From Lithospermum erythrorhizon (Eukaryota; Streptophyta; Magnoliopsida; Boraginales; Boraginaceae), in assembly GCA_019722365.1 (NCBI GenBank), contig JADFUC010002016.1:186001-250000 (forward strand): a DNA stretch of 64,000 nt, in the 5' to 3' direction. This document shows positions 38,632 through 50,232 of this stretch, one piece after another. A program made the translations under genes and the position numbers. The notes under the pieces are model-generated. The model ran no database searches and was not told the origin of the DNA. It saw nothing but the letters and a program-made list of their open reading frames with translations. The number at the start of each line of letters is the position of its first letter. Positions within the stretch are counted from its first letter, which is position 1.

Positions 38632-41600
38632 ATCTCTATTTTCACGAAAGTTAAGGTAAGACTAATGTTTGACTTCTAATAATGGTATTTATGAAAGCTA
38701 TTGTCATAGAAGTTTCTTAAGAAAGCTACGATGAAAATTGTTTAATATATTTTCCATGTTTATTGGACATCATTCAATGAATTTTTTGTTTTAGTTTAGG
38801 CATAATTAATTTCCAATAGTTATTTTATTCAAGTTGTTATCAATTTAAATAATTTATCTAAATAGAAAATATACATCTTTCCTATTACAAAAGATTCAGC
38901 AATTAATATTCATAAAAAAGTAGTAAGGATATAATAGTCAAAACCAAATTTTTCGAGACATCGATATTTGGCTATAATTTTAAGACTCATGATTTGGCCA
39001 GCCCCATTTAAATTGTATCTTTAATGTGATTTGTTAGATGTGATCAAGTGAACAATAAAGTGAATTATGTCTAAAAATAAATTAAAACAAAATATTTAGC
39101 TTTTTATATGTTGCTATCTTTATGACAGTGCAAAATCATACAGTAATATTCTATCAATACCGATATTCATGAGTTCTCTATTACATTGATAGAATAAGAT
39201 AATTAAGTGTGTAAATAATATCATGGATCTTCTATAGTCCTATTAGCCCTTATAGCCAATTAATTTCATGTCGAAGTGTGATAAATTCATAACCATTCTA
39301 GAACTTTCTTAATTAAACTTGGGTCCAAGTTATATTATTAGGACTGACATTTTGTTCTCATCCGCGCGATGCAAATGATGCCACATCAGCCGCATCTTTA
39401 TCTACCTTGGCATGAGTCATCATCATTAAATTTAATTGGATAGGAAATTTCAGAAATTATATTATATACAAATAAAAGATGCCTCAAAAATTAAGCCTAG
39501 TATTTGGCTTCCTTTTACATAGCAATTTGACATTATTAAAAGCTATATATATGAGCTATTTTATTACTACATGCTATCTTCACTTGTATAGAACGTACTC
39601 ATGTAGGATTCATTTTTTAAGAAAAAGATTAATTTTTTCACCAAATCAAAGAGACATTGTTTCTAAACCTTGTGGCTGATCTTAACCACTGGCTAATTGA
39701 AGAATTTTATTAAATGCTAGCTACGAACCGACGCATTGATTAGGTCATATCTGCAAAGAATTCAAGAAATATAAATAAGGTGATGAGGGAAAAAGACGGG
39801 AGAGGAAGTTCATTATAAACTCTTAACTAATTTTCAATTACTTTTCCTTAATGACTAATTGGGCCACAACTACTATTAACTAAGCACCTGTTTTGACTGT
39901 TTAATCCATTTCCAATGAGACTAACCATACTGCATCAGATCGCGAACCACGCCAACTAACACACTTTAATGACGACTAATTATGCAACTGATTAACGCAA
40001 GAGGCCTAGGGTCGACTCTTTCTCACTGGATCTTATTAATAACTTGATTGATTGTATGTTGAATTATTAGATTACCCTTTTAGCCAGTACGTCGTCTGCC
40101 CCGCCAATAAATATTATGACAACTTAAACCGGCCCTGGGAAGTCTCAAACTGTAGAAGACATTTCTAATCACTGAATTTTCTGATATCAAGAAGACGATA
40201 CAAATTTATATGTTTGGGCATATGTATTTTAACTTAGCAACCAATCACACCATATACTAGAATTGAATAATGTCACAATATTATAGTAAGTCAGTTATAA
40301 CTTATGAGATGCTCTAATGGAGGTTGACTCTACTAAAAGAGTAGAACCATTTAATAATTTATAAACATCCGACGCATGTAAGCTTAAAACTTTGAAGGAT
40401 TGTGATACGAAATTCAGAACATGGCGTCATATTACAAACGTACGTGCTTGGTACATTTTGGCACACAAATGCCACCATAATTGCCTTTGAAGGCCACAAT
40501 TGAAACGTGAAAGAAATGAAATTAATAGTAAGTTGAAATATAATTTGGTGAAATAAGGGAGATTTACAAAAAAAAATACCGAGTAAATTATACATCACCA
40601 TTCACCATTTTATTTGAATAATCTACCTTAATATTTATTTGATCAATCAATACTCCGAATAAACTAATCAATACTTTGACAAAAATAGAAATTTTGTAAC
40701 ATTTCAAACATACATTAATGTGAAATCGTTGTTTTCTACAAAACTATGTAGAATTATTATAAGGAGTTCAAATTTGTTGAGGGCGGGCAAACTTTAGAAG
40801 TGTGACAAAATAAAAAGTTATTAGGCCATTTTAATAAAACTCTAGGAAGTAGTCAACTAAAAAACTAGACAATTTTTTTGCATCGTTTTTTAGTAAGGCC
40901 TAAGAAATTAAATATAGTTGACGATTATTCTTGACCCCTAGTTCCATTGAAGGAAGAGATAACATAAGGGACAAATTCAGAGGTGGAAATAATCTTTGGC
41001 AAAATGAAGCCGTGCATGAATGCATAGTTCACATCAAGCCTACATAGAACGCACTATCAACGATCCAACAATACTCAACTTCCATCCACCATCCAGTGAG
41101 GAATTAGGGACTTGTCCTCTAAAATTTTAAAAATTATATTTTTACCATATAAAAATAATATTTTATAATTTATTTATTCAAAAATTAAGTTGTTCGTACT
41201 CCTAAATTTTTATATATTTTTTTCATTTATATAACAGTTACCATCTGCCTCCCTTATATAAAATTGATTTCCATTATCACCATCAAGTTAGAGGTGAAGC
41301 AAATCCATCAAAATATTATTGAAGGAAAATTAATATATAAAAGTATATATATAGTATGATTTAGTGACCATGAACTACTTTTTTCTTACTAATTAATTTT
41401 AGAGGTATCATCATTATCATTCACCCATTAAGTAGGCAATTGACTGAGGGTTTTATGATCATGGAAAGCTTTTGTTCTATCTTTTTCAACTTGAATTTAA
41501 GATGGAATCTCATACGTGATTAACAAATACCAAACATTATTCACCATTTCCATCTCTACCCCTAACAATTTCCCTATAAAATAAGACTGTGTGATGTGAG

Positions 41601-41903
41601 AAGGCAACCAGATTGACATGATTTTCCATAATAAGTGAAATCAAGAAAGTTTACACCCCACATGAATAATTAATCAATTAAACATTCTTGGACCATAGAA
41701 TTAGATTACCAAATCCAATCATATAATATATCATATACTCTCCATCTTACTAGTTCATACATCATTCTCAGCTTTCTCCCTTTCCTATACCTTCTTAAAC
41801 CTTTCAAATTTTGTCCATTTATTTTCTTGGATCAAGATCAAGAGGCCAAATCTTCATACACCAATATTTTTTCTCCAAAGATTGTCATGCTACTGATTTG
41901 GTG
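38632..41903. other. Intergenic, AT-rich; Dof promoter at its end
   Basis: No exon recognised. The last roughly 150 bases include TA-rich sequence and a CT-rich leader upstream of the Dof ATG. Confidence 0.45.
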
Positions 41904-42503
41904 ATGGAATCTACACTTTCAAATGAAACTCAGGAAAAATCAGAGCATTTAGAGTGTCCAAGATGTAGATCAACAAACACAAAGTTCTGTTACTACAACA
42001 ACTACAACAAATCTCAACCAAGGCATTTCTGTAAAGGTTGCAAAAGGCACTGGACTAAAGGGGGCATTATCCGAAATGTCCCTCTTGGTAATATTCGAAA
42101 AAACAAGCGAAAGAAGAAGCTATCAAAGTCTGCAATATTTACTAATAGTTCATGTGTCATCACTCAGGACTGTAGTGCTGTTAAGGATGAAACTGGAGTG
42201 GTTTCTGATCCCCTTTTGGACAACATTGTGAATACTAGTGATGATAAAAATGGAGTCGTTTCTAGTGAAACTCCATTAAAATCTACTGATCATCAAAGTT
42301 CTCAAATTTGTTACTCAGATACTGGTGCATTTGATGATCAATGCTCAGATACTTATGGCCACATTTTATCTCAACCATGGCCAAATCCAACTACGAGCGG
42401 GGTTATGGATATGTCAAATCTCTGCTGGGATTGGAATGAAATCAATCCGTTGATTTCAGCTGATCTTGATATTCCACTGGATGAAACAGAGATCACCTTC
42501 TAA
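41904..42503 (+). CDS. Dof-type zinc finger transcription factor
   Basis: A 199-aa nuclear DNA-binding protein. The Dof domain has the required CX2CX21CX2C pattern (C18, C21, C43, C46) with [19 protein letters not shown], which binds AAAG cores. The ATG at 41904 gives the usual short N-terminus; an upstream open stretch in frame lacks an ATG. After the finger the domain is unusual: [20 protein letters not shown] where most Dofs have YWTKGG.LRNVPVGGG.RK. A basic tract (KNKRKKK) may serve as a nuclear signal. The C-terminus ends in a short tryptophan and acidic segment ([10 protein letters not shown], then [10 protein letters not shown]), a possible activation region. Intronless here. The subgroup cannot be named from sequence alone. 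Confidence 0.93.
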   Translation: MESTLSNETQEKSEHLECPRCRSTNTKFCYYNNYNKSQPRHFCKGCKRHWTKGGIIRNVPLGNIRKNKRKKKLSKSAIFTNSSCVITQDCSAVKDETGVVSDPLLDNIVNTSDDKNGVVSSETPLKSTDHQSSQICYSDTGAFDDQCSDTYGHILSQPWPNPTTSGVMDMSNLCWDWNEINPLISADLDIPLDETEITF

Positions 42504-43330
42504 TACTGAAGAAGTTTGAGATATTTATCGTTCATCAAGTAATTATGCTAAATGTTTGATGAATCACTGCTGCTTTTTGAAGGGGGATTCAGTCGAATAT
42601 AGGTCTGTTCGATTATATGCAGATCAAAAGTAACTTTTATGCTCTTACGCAAAGCAATACAGCCAAATACTCATATATATATTTCTTGGGTTAATTTGGA
42701 AGCAGTCTCACTGCATACTATCCGACCCTCACACCACCACCCCGCTCAGGCTGGAGGGGCTTGTTGATGTGATGTATGTACTCAATATAATTGTTCATCA
42801 CAATCATGTTAGAAGCTGTGTTTTTTGTATCAGCTTTGTGTTTATCATATACTACTAGTTCTTTCTGTATGCCTCTCTCCTGTCTCACTTCTTGTTGTCC
42901 TGTAAGAAACATTGAAGGACACTGGACATTTGGCTAACTTGATATGATGATATGCACATATTACAAACCAACACATATTACCATTAGCACATCAAGTTTC
43001 AAGAGGTTCAGAAAAAAGACCGACACAAGTGACGACGTATTTAAGTAGCCTACTAACCAAACCGAGGTTTTATCATAAGATTGCAGTGCTAAACTGAACC
43101 AAGATATTATGGTGTCACAGTATACATGAAAACATTGTCACACCACAATTATTGTCTAGCCACTTAGTTTTGAGATGGAACATTAACTATGAGCTCTTCA
43201 TGATATTCAATCAGTTATCAGTCATCTACGTTAGCTGCTACAATTGTTATGTATTTAATGAAGAAGCTGCACAACAGCTACATAGACACAACATTAGACA
43301 CCACCATGGGGAGATAGTTCTATTCATTCA
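42504..43330. other. Intergenic between convergent Dof and DUF1218 genes
   Basis: Holds the 3' flanks of both convergent genes. No further exon seen. Confidence 0.5.
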
Positions 43331-45384
43331 CTAGTAGGTTCCCATCCCAATGCCAGCATCCCTGCTCGTTGGGAGAGATTTATCATCAGCCTTTGAATAG
43401 CTGACATAATAAAGTTCAGATACTATGCCAGTCAAAACGATAAATGCAGCACCAGCTCCAAAGACTCCCTTTCTCAAGGTCGCACACGAGGGAGGATTCT
43501 GGGTCACAAGAGATCCGTATTTGGTATGGTAAGCATTTCTCGCTGATCCAGCCACCAAGCATATTTCAGCAATAATGAATGTAACCCTGAAATGGTTGGA
43601 GATAACATCTACTCTATCAGAATATTATCGATACTGGGAACCATGCAAAATAAATGTACCCCTAAACTGACAAGGAACATACCAACAGGTGATGAATAGG
43701 ACAATTGCCCAAGCCCTGGAACGACCAGGTCGCAGTGCTCTCCCACAGCATAAGCATCGACTAACTCCCATTACGAGAAGTTGACTAGCTAAAAGAAAGA
43801 GCAGAGCCCCTATACCTAGCCCAGTTGCAATGTCCGAGTCATAGACACAATAGTTAGTGCTTTGATCTTTTGCTTGTGTAGCCTGCATGAAATGGAAGTC
43901 ACGAACAAAGTGAATTTAGTTATAACAAGACTACAGGAGATAAACTAATCAAACTTGTTCAGTTTGGTAACAATGAAGAAAGTTGAATATTACAAAAATG
44001 TAATAAATCTATGTCAGTCGAACTGAAAAGGTAAAGCACGAAGTCACTGAGTAAAGTTCTTAGTTACACACCTTAGACAAGTTTCGGGAAAGAGGATCTT
44101 ATGCTCCGGACTTAGCTATGGCACATAGGCGAATACATTTTCCATGTAACAGAAAAAGACTTAACTTCTCTTAAAAGCTAAAAAACTAAATACTGATCCA
44201 TGTAATCCAGATTCAATGACCCAACATGCTCTGTACAAAACCAGTCCTGGGTTGGCAAGATCTGACATCTCCCACACACAAGCCGATTTAGTTGTTTCTT
44301 TTGAACTATAAAAACTTACCCAAATTTGGCGATATGGTTAGATCCTCGGAAAAAACAAGATATAGACAACTTACAAGATAGATAAAGTGCACAGTTAACC
44401 GGTTAGACAACTTATCGTATTGAAATCTTATTTTTCTCAATCTTAAATTGAATACGATTGATGAATCAAATAATTAGTCAGTAAACTTCTGATGTATTAT
44501 GTATAAAACTACCCTTCCACTGCAAATTGCAAATTCTTGCTTTCTCCATGAGAACAACAACAGTGACATCAAACAAAAGAGGACTTCAATTGCCTCACCA
44601 ATTAAGTCAAAAATATTAATCGAGGTTCAGGGCTGTGATTAGAAACGTGCGGTAATTCATATTCCGGAATTAGTGACACTGTTTACTTGCTCTGATACAA
44701 AATATATTCAAGTATTATACAGTATAGTATATACAGTCACCCTTGTGGAGAAAACTATGCTTAACTCATAATTTTTCCCCAAATAGCATTCATTCCCAGT
44801 TAAAGCCCTTCCTTCATTAATAACACCCCCTTCCGTCCCTCCCTAAAGATTAATGAACTAAGCATGAGTAAGAACAATCAAAACGCAAAGGCCAGGAAGA
44901 ACTGAAATAAGCTAGGATCCAGTGGCGGAACAGGATTTTTATATAAGGGGTATTACATGATACCATACTTATAGGAAAAATGTTTAATAAAATTAAACTT
45001 TTCGAAAAAATTAGGGGGGACTGCTCACATAATAATATAATTCCCTCAACTAGTTGCTATGCAAATTTATAATTATCTAACAATTTCATATCTTTACATA
45101 TGCAGATACATGCACCACCAAAACAGCCAAGCAAGTCACAAGCATAATATAATGAATATATCTATATCAAAATTGAATTTTAATCAAAACCCAGAAAGAA
45201 AAGAACCATGAACAACTTAAATTCATAGAAAAACACAAATTTAATATATAAAATGAATAAAATCTTGAGCATAATTTTCTAGTTTAGTGCTTACAGTAGA
45301 CCTCCGCTGCTCAGCAGCAATAGCAAGTCCAAAAGCAATCAGATCAAACACAAACACAATTACCAACACTACACTTGAAGCCAT
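43331..45384 (-). CDS. DUF1218 four-helix membrane protein
   Basis: Minus-strand gene with three exons, 45384-45295, 43882-43683 and 43586-43331, GT-AG introns and closed phases, 181 aa. The first exon is a signal-like hydrophobic helix ending AAEQRRS. The family signature follows: YCVYDSDIATGLGIGALLFL, then SRCLCCGRAL, then AYHTKYGS and NPPSCATLRKGVF. Four hydrophobic segments are visible. The family includes Arabidopsis At4g27435 and the MODIFYING WALL LIGNIN-1/2 proteins, linked to secondary-wall lignin; whether this member has that role is not shown by sequence. Intron 1 is 1.4 kb and carries a hAT-like end at 44920-44929. Confidence 0.92.
44920..44929 (+). repeat. Single hAT-like terminus (CAGTGGCGGA)
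   Basis: Matches the CAGNGNCGGA end type of the MITE at 34701-35101 and lies in intron 1 of the DUF1218 gene. No partner end was found nearby, so it is a truncated copy. Confidence 0.35.
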
Positions 45385-46339
45385 TCAATTTTCCAGTTTT
45401 CACAAAAAAAAAAAAAACACTTCTAAAAAGCGATTTTACCCTTTTCTTGATTGTTCAAGCAGAAACTATAAAATTGAAGTCACCGATTAAAGAAAAGGAT
45501 ATAAGGGTACGTTTGGAAATTCACGTTAGTGTTTTATATTTTTTGTCACGTTAGTGCTCTCAATTATAAATATTCATGCTAAACCATTATTTGGAAGTAA
45601 GGAAAATCTGAATTACTATATTAATTGAATATTCTGCCAACAGAAATAGCTTAAATATCAGTGATTACGATCGATTTCGATGCATTAGTGCAAATCTACA
45701 ACCATTTCAGGGTTTCGTCACGAATATAGTGGAGCCGAATAGCCTCATGACGTGGAATAACCGTTCGGGCGAGAGTGAGGCATTCTGACAACCACCTCAG
45801 GGGTCTTTTATCTCAAGATACGAGACCCAAGCGGAAGGGAGTCGGTCAGGGGCCAGGAGATGTGAGCCGTCACGTGATCGAGAGTGACACGTGACACAAA
45901 CCGAGAGCCGTTGGGTGAATCAGAGGAGCAGTCTGAGACATTCTCCCCCTCTAAGAGACCTCGAAAAAAAGATACTCATCAATAGATAACCTTCCGAAGG
46001 ATTAAACACATACATAATAGTTTGTGTAAGTTCACATTCTGTGATGCGTGTTATATGATACGTAAAATAACCTCATATGTCTGTAGTTGTATAAAATATT
46101 TTTTATGTGCAAGTTTATCGGATAACTTGTTACTCTCCGGATCCTTATAAAAACATGACTTTGATACCACCTAGAGTAAACTTAATTCTATAGTATACAT
46201 ATGCATGCCAATATAAGTTCAACTCCATAGGTATATAGACTTCCAATTATTCGAGAATACACAAATTGAGGTATGCACTCCATTTATTTCTTGTGAATCC
46301 AGAATCCTGTCTATTGACTATTGATGTCTTTAACATTTC
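45385..46339. other. Intergenic with a GC-richer island
   Basis: Upstream region of the DUF1218 gene, then a GC-richer stretch at about 45690-45960 unlike its AT-rich surroundings, rich in short CGTG and GTGAC words. It may be the end of the retroelement whose RT relic follows, but no LTR edges were found. Confidence 0.4.
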
Positions 46340-46680
46340 TTAATCATCTTTATTAAACTTATTTGTTATCGTCAAAATAGTGTTGATTTTACACTTAATA
46401 TAACATCACATAGTCATTATCTTTCCTGTAAAATTAAAAATCTAACAATTTTTTGGCATTTCTACGGACAATGAACATTTCATTTGCATAAAGACATAAT
46501 ATCATATCCATCTTTTGTACTCTTCATATAGACACAATTATCACACTAATTAATTTGAGTCACTTGCAAAACAATTTTGATGATCGTTTAAGCTTGCTTA
46601 TACAAAGACTTAACACGTCTAATAACTTTCTTCTTCAGAACGACGAACTCCAATTGAAGAAATTTTTTCCAAGACTAAAT
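46340..46680 (-). pseudogene. Copia reverse transcriptase relic
   Basis: Minus-strand translation gives RRVKSLYKQA (compare KSLYGLKQA) and then DNCVYMKSTKDGYDIMSLC, the copia DxCVY...YVDD region with the catalytic site destroyed. Frames shift and stops occur. Short and old. Confidence 0.5.
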
Positions 46681-48051
46681 ATTACGTAGTATTTAAATAG
46701 TTTGCACAAATAATCAGAATTAGATTTTTTGATCCATATCTTTACAATTTCCAAAATTAAGTACATGATAACAGAAATTAATTAAAGAGGTTCTTTATTC
46801 AAGTAGTTATCAAGATTATTGTATAAATGATATGCAACAGTTGATTTAAAGAAGTGGTATATCGGGATTTTAGTAAAATTCAAATGAATGATTAATTGAA
46901 TATTATTTTTGTAATATATTCTTAATTTATACCCAACACTTTTTCGATTAAATTCACGTTAATTTCGATTTTAGTGAAATTTGAAAGCGAATTACGAGCG
47001 ATGAAGCGATTAGCAAGAGGCAGATTACTCAGCAGTGGCTTGATTATGAGTATACCACATCAACTTTCCCTCGTTTATTTCCTTTTTGCGCGTCTCTCTC
47101 CTATGCTTACTAATTAAATTCAAAGTCAACAATATATATAAAGTAACTTAAACATCTTACATTGTGTTATAAAAACCGGGTAATAAATAAGGGCATGAGG
47201 CCAAATCACGATGTATTATTATATTATTGATGTAATATCTTGGAAGAGAGAAATAGAATTATTCTTTCTTTACAATTCTGATACAAAAAATAAGCAGTGA
47301 GATTATTTTATAGCCAAAAATTTGATTCTTCAAGTAGTATTGTAGCAATTTACGGTAATGTAGCGATTTTGTGTTTCTAGACATAGCCAAGACTTTCATA
47401 ACACAACGGTTCAATGAATGTTTAATTTGTTGGCTCATAAAAAACGAAACCTTAATCTAAAGCCAATGAGATAATTGAAAACCATACCAATTGAGGAAAT
47501 AGTAACAACAATTATTCAACTCCCTCGGTTTTCTGATTTGAATGGAGAAAATAAGCTGCATTTTCAAAGAAAAATAAGAGAAGGAAGTTCCTATATACAC
47601 ACAAATGTAAATGGAAAAAATCAACGACAAGGAAAGCATATATGATGAACAATAAACGTCTCGGTCTCTCGGAATACAATACAAATCAAATCACGGCATC
47701 TGCTTGATAATTACTAAATTAAATGGATTACAATTTTGCTTTTTGAAAAAAATTCAAATCTTATATATACTCCGTATATGTTGAAGGGAATAATAATATA
47801 TCTAGAATCTCATGCTAATAAGCTATGGACGATAATGGAGCTAAAAGAGCCTACAATTTATTCCACAACCCAAAAGTAAGATGGGAGAAGTGATCACATA
47901 GGATTAGGTGGATTTTGTTTAGCTTCTAGGATTGGTAAACTAATCCTTTTGCATTTTGTGTCAATTAAGTTGAGTTTCGTCAGAGTAAATGAATAAATGG
48001 GATTTTTGTTGCCAACTGATGAATAGTTCCATTGATAACCAATTTTTATCA
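46681..48051. other. Intergenic, AT-rich
   Basis: Nothing recognised on either strand. Confidence 0.4.
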
Positions 48052-48060
48052 TTAAAATAA
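48052..48060. repeat. 9-bp target duplication, left
   Basis: TTAAAATAA, identical to 49243-49251, directly outside the left inverted end of the Mutator-like element. Confidence 0.75.
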
Positions 48061-49242
48061 GGTTAATTATCTTTTTTTCGTATATTATCGCATAACTTTT
48101 GGTTGATCACCTCTTATCGTTATTTCGGTCGTAGTTGCGGTACTTTATCTTATCAGTTACATGTGAAATAGTATTTTATCTAGCAGCACAAACTAAAGTA
48201 TATGAGGGACGTTTTATATAATTAAAAATAAAAGCGTTTTTATTAACACAACTTGTCTACTGCCATATCTCCCTTTTACCCACTTTACCTCATAGCCTGA
48301 CCCACTCCCACAGCGAATCCATCATCAAAAACCCAAAACCTATAACCCTTGCCATTTAAACCCAAACCCTCAGCGCTTTTTTCCTAAGTCAAAACCTAAT
48401 AAATGTTAAGATCAAAATAAATTGAGCTACACAATTTCCATTAATAATAACCAGCATTGCTTACTATAGAAGTCACTTTGAGCACATTTCTATAGAAGCC
48501 ACCAACCCCTGCACATTGCTTACTATAACAATCAACAACTTTTAAATTTTCCAAAAAAAGAATTGCGATGGAGGAATTCCAGAAAAATTCTTCATTTTTT
48601 TGCATATAAATATTAATTTCTTTTTTTTTTTTTAATAGGAAGCGTCTCGGGTGTATTTGGAAGTTCTTGCTCCATTTCTCATTTCAATTCCTAATTTTCT
48701 CCCAATTATAAGGGGAGAGGAGAGATACAGATGTGTTACTTTGAAGTGAAACATGTGGGGAGGATGAAGGAACTTTGATGTTGCCCCGGAAGGGTGAGGT
48801 GGAGTTCGGAGTGGCGCGTTCGAAGAGTGACATTCCGTGACTAAGGAGACGGAGGAGATGCGAGATGATGTTCGAAAAGGAAGCGCGTCCGGGATGTCAT
48901 TGATTGTTGTTGATTGAGTAGTAATTGGTTGTGAGGTAGGGGTTGGAGGTGAGGGTTGGTGGTGAGAATTAGGAGGGAGGGTGGGGCGTGGCTTAATTTC
49001 AGTGGTGCGGAGTGGGGTGGGGTAGGGGGGCGTAGGGGGTGGGGAAGAGGGGATAGGGTGGAATTTTATTTTAATTATGTAAAATGTCCCCCTATAGTTT
49101 AGTTTAGTGTTAGAGCAAAATAGTCATTTTGAACAGAAACCCGATAGTATATGGACCCAGAGACCATGACCAAAAAGAACGGATAGTATAAGGACCAACT
49201 AGAAAAGTATGCGATAGTATAGGGACCAAAAAGATAATAGCC
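48061..49242. mobile_element. Mutator-like element, non-autonomous, 1.18 kb
   Basis: The inverted ends are roughly 170 bp (48061-48230 and 49065-49242). The termini read GGTTAATTATCTTTTT and, reversed, GGCTATTATCTTTTT. Both arms share an ATTATCGCATA-like block and an inner AAACTAAA.TATA.G.GGGAC block. The element is flanked by a perfect 9-bp duplication TTAAAATAA (48052-48060, 49243-49251), the size typical of Mutator. The interior has no transposase. It contains GC-richer sequence (about 48760-49060) unlike the arms, possibly captured host DNA, with no protein I can name. Confidence 0.8.
49011..49060 (+). other. G-rich tract, possible G-quadruplex
   Basis: At least six runs of four or more G within 50 bases, separated by one to four bases, inside the Mutator-like element. 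Such spacing fits G-quadruplex formation in single-stranded DNA or RNA. It stands out in an AT-rich window. Confidence 0.5.
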
Positions 49243-49251
49243 TTAAAATAA
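49243..49251. repeat. 9-bp target duplication, right
   Basis: TTAAAATAA directly outside the right inverted end of the Mutator-like element. Confidence 0.75.
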
Positions 49252-49624
49252 TGGCTTATTGGATGAGGGCAAGTAGTATGATCCCAATTTATGTGATACG
49301 TAGTATTTTTAATTTTCAGAGCATACTTACATGCTTATAATCGGGCGACGCATCTTATTTAATTTTCTAGGTACCCGACCTCCCTAATTTTTCATTCTGA
49401 TATAGTAAAATAGTATATTATCATTTAAAATACTGGCATTGAAATGATTATGTTAGAGTAAAATAAATATTTTATCTACAACGTTAAAATATAGAAATTA
49501 AAATCTACGGCTAGTTTAGCAGTTAGCAGCATACATAACCCTCACCCCTACTGCCTCACCCTACTTCCTCCACCCCAACCTTACATCCCCACACCCTATT
49601 TCTCATCTGGTATTCGGCATTCCT

Positions 49625-49726
49625 ATGGTGTCAAAGGTTCCGGAGTGCATTGACAAGCTGCAAAATGCTGGAATTAAGATTTGGGTGTTAACAGGGGATA
49701 AGATGGAGACTGCAATTAACATTGGG
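49625..49726 (+). pseudogene. P4-type ATPase (ALA flippase) fragment
   Basis: Reads [20 protein letters not shown] followed by [11 protein letters not shown], the hinge motif of phospholipid-transporting P-type ATPases with the conserved TGDKXETA. Only about 33 residues are present; the frame then runs into a different gene fragment and a stop. Captured or decayed exon piece. Confidence 0.82.
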
Positions 49727-49835
49727 TACTGCTATGTCAATTCTTGAATATTGTGGGGGTACCGAAATTGGTGGTGGATTTATTTCTGGTTCACAGTTGC
49801 AACCTCAGTCAATTTCTGCATTTAGTAAGACATCC
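49727..49835 (+). pseudogene. Acyl-activating enzyme (AAE17/18-like) fragment
   Basis: In a frame different from the ATPase piece it reads [20 protein letters not shown] followed by QPQSISAFSK. The YCGGTEIGGG core is the adenylate-binding motif of AMP-forming acyl-CoA synthetase-like enzymes, and the LQPQ...AFS continuation is what I recall from plant AAE17/AAE18. About 35 residues only. Confidence 0.65.
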
Positions 49836-49998
49836 GTGTATTCGTAGCAAAGGCTGTCAATCTGTATTTGTTGATGGGGCTTTCGTGTTTTTGGGTAGAC
49901 GAAGAAGCCCGGGGTGTGGTAATCTTGAGATATTATCATTTAACTTGGAGAAGGAAACTTTTAAAACCATCATGCTTCCCATCTCAGCTCCGGTTTTT
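49830..49998 (+). pseudogene. F-box associated-domain fragment
   Basis: Reads SVFVDGAFVFLGRR, then NLEILSFNLEKETFKTIMLP, the VDGALYWLG...ILSFDLE.E.F..I.LP pattern of plant F-box associated domains. No F-box is present. It directly follows the acyl-activating enzyme piece and runs into the right arm of the element. Confidence 0.65.
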
Positions 49999-50232
49999 TA
50001 GTCCCTATATTTTAGTTCATATATTTTAGTGTTAGGGATAAAATATTTATTTTACTGTGACATATTTAAATGCATATTTTAAGGGTAATATAGTCATTTC
50101 ATTATATTATAGTGAAAGTCTAAAAAATTAAAATAATACAGGGACTGTCCGATTATGATATAAAGGGGTACACAGAAACTTAAAATAATTCAGAAATCAC
50201 ATAAAAATTAAAACATAGTTTAGTGGCGTGCC

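Larger units (their letters stand above)
49252..50232 (+). mobile_element. Chimeric Pack-type element with three gene fragments
   Basis: The arms at about 49252-49515 and 49985-50232 are reverse-complement related though decayed. Both hold, in mirrored order, AATTT.TATGTGAT, ATAATCGG, a GAAATGA-TAT block, AGTAAAATAAATATTTTATC and a TAAAATATA block. A third copy of the arm lies at about 56755-57040. Between the arms lie three short exon-like pieces of unrelated genes in tandem (P4-ATPase, acyl-activating enzyme, F-box protein), each recognisable only in part. Captured host exons between long inverted repeats define Pack-MULE-type elements. The exact ends and a target duplication could not be fixed; the left edge abuts the 9-bp duplication of the neighbouring element. 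Confidence 0.6.

Noticed and set aside
41811..41903. Upstream extension of the Dof protein
   Set aside because: Open in frame but without an ATG (begins TTG); the ATG at 41904 fits the family.
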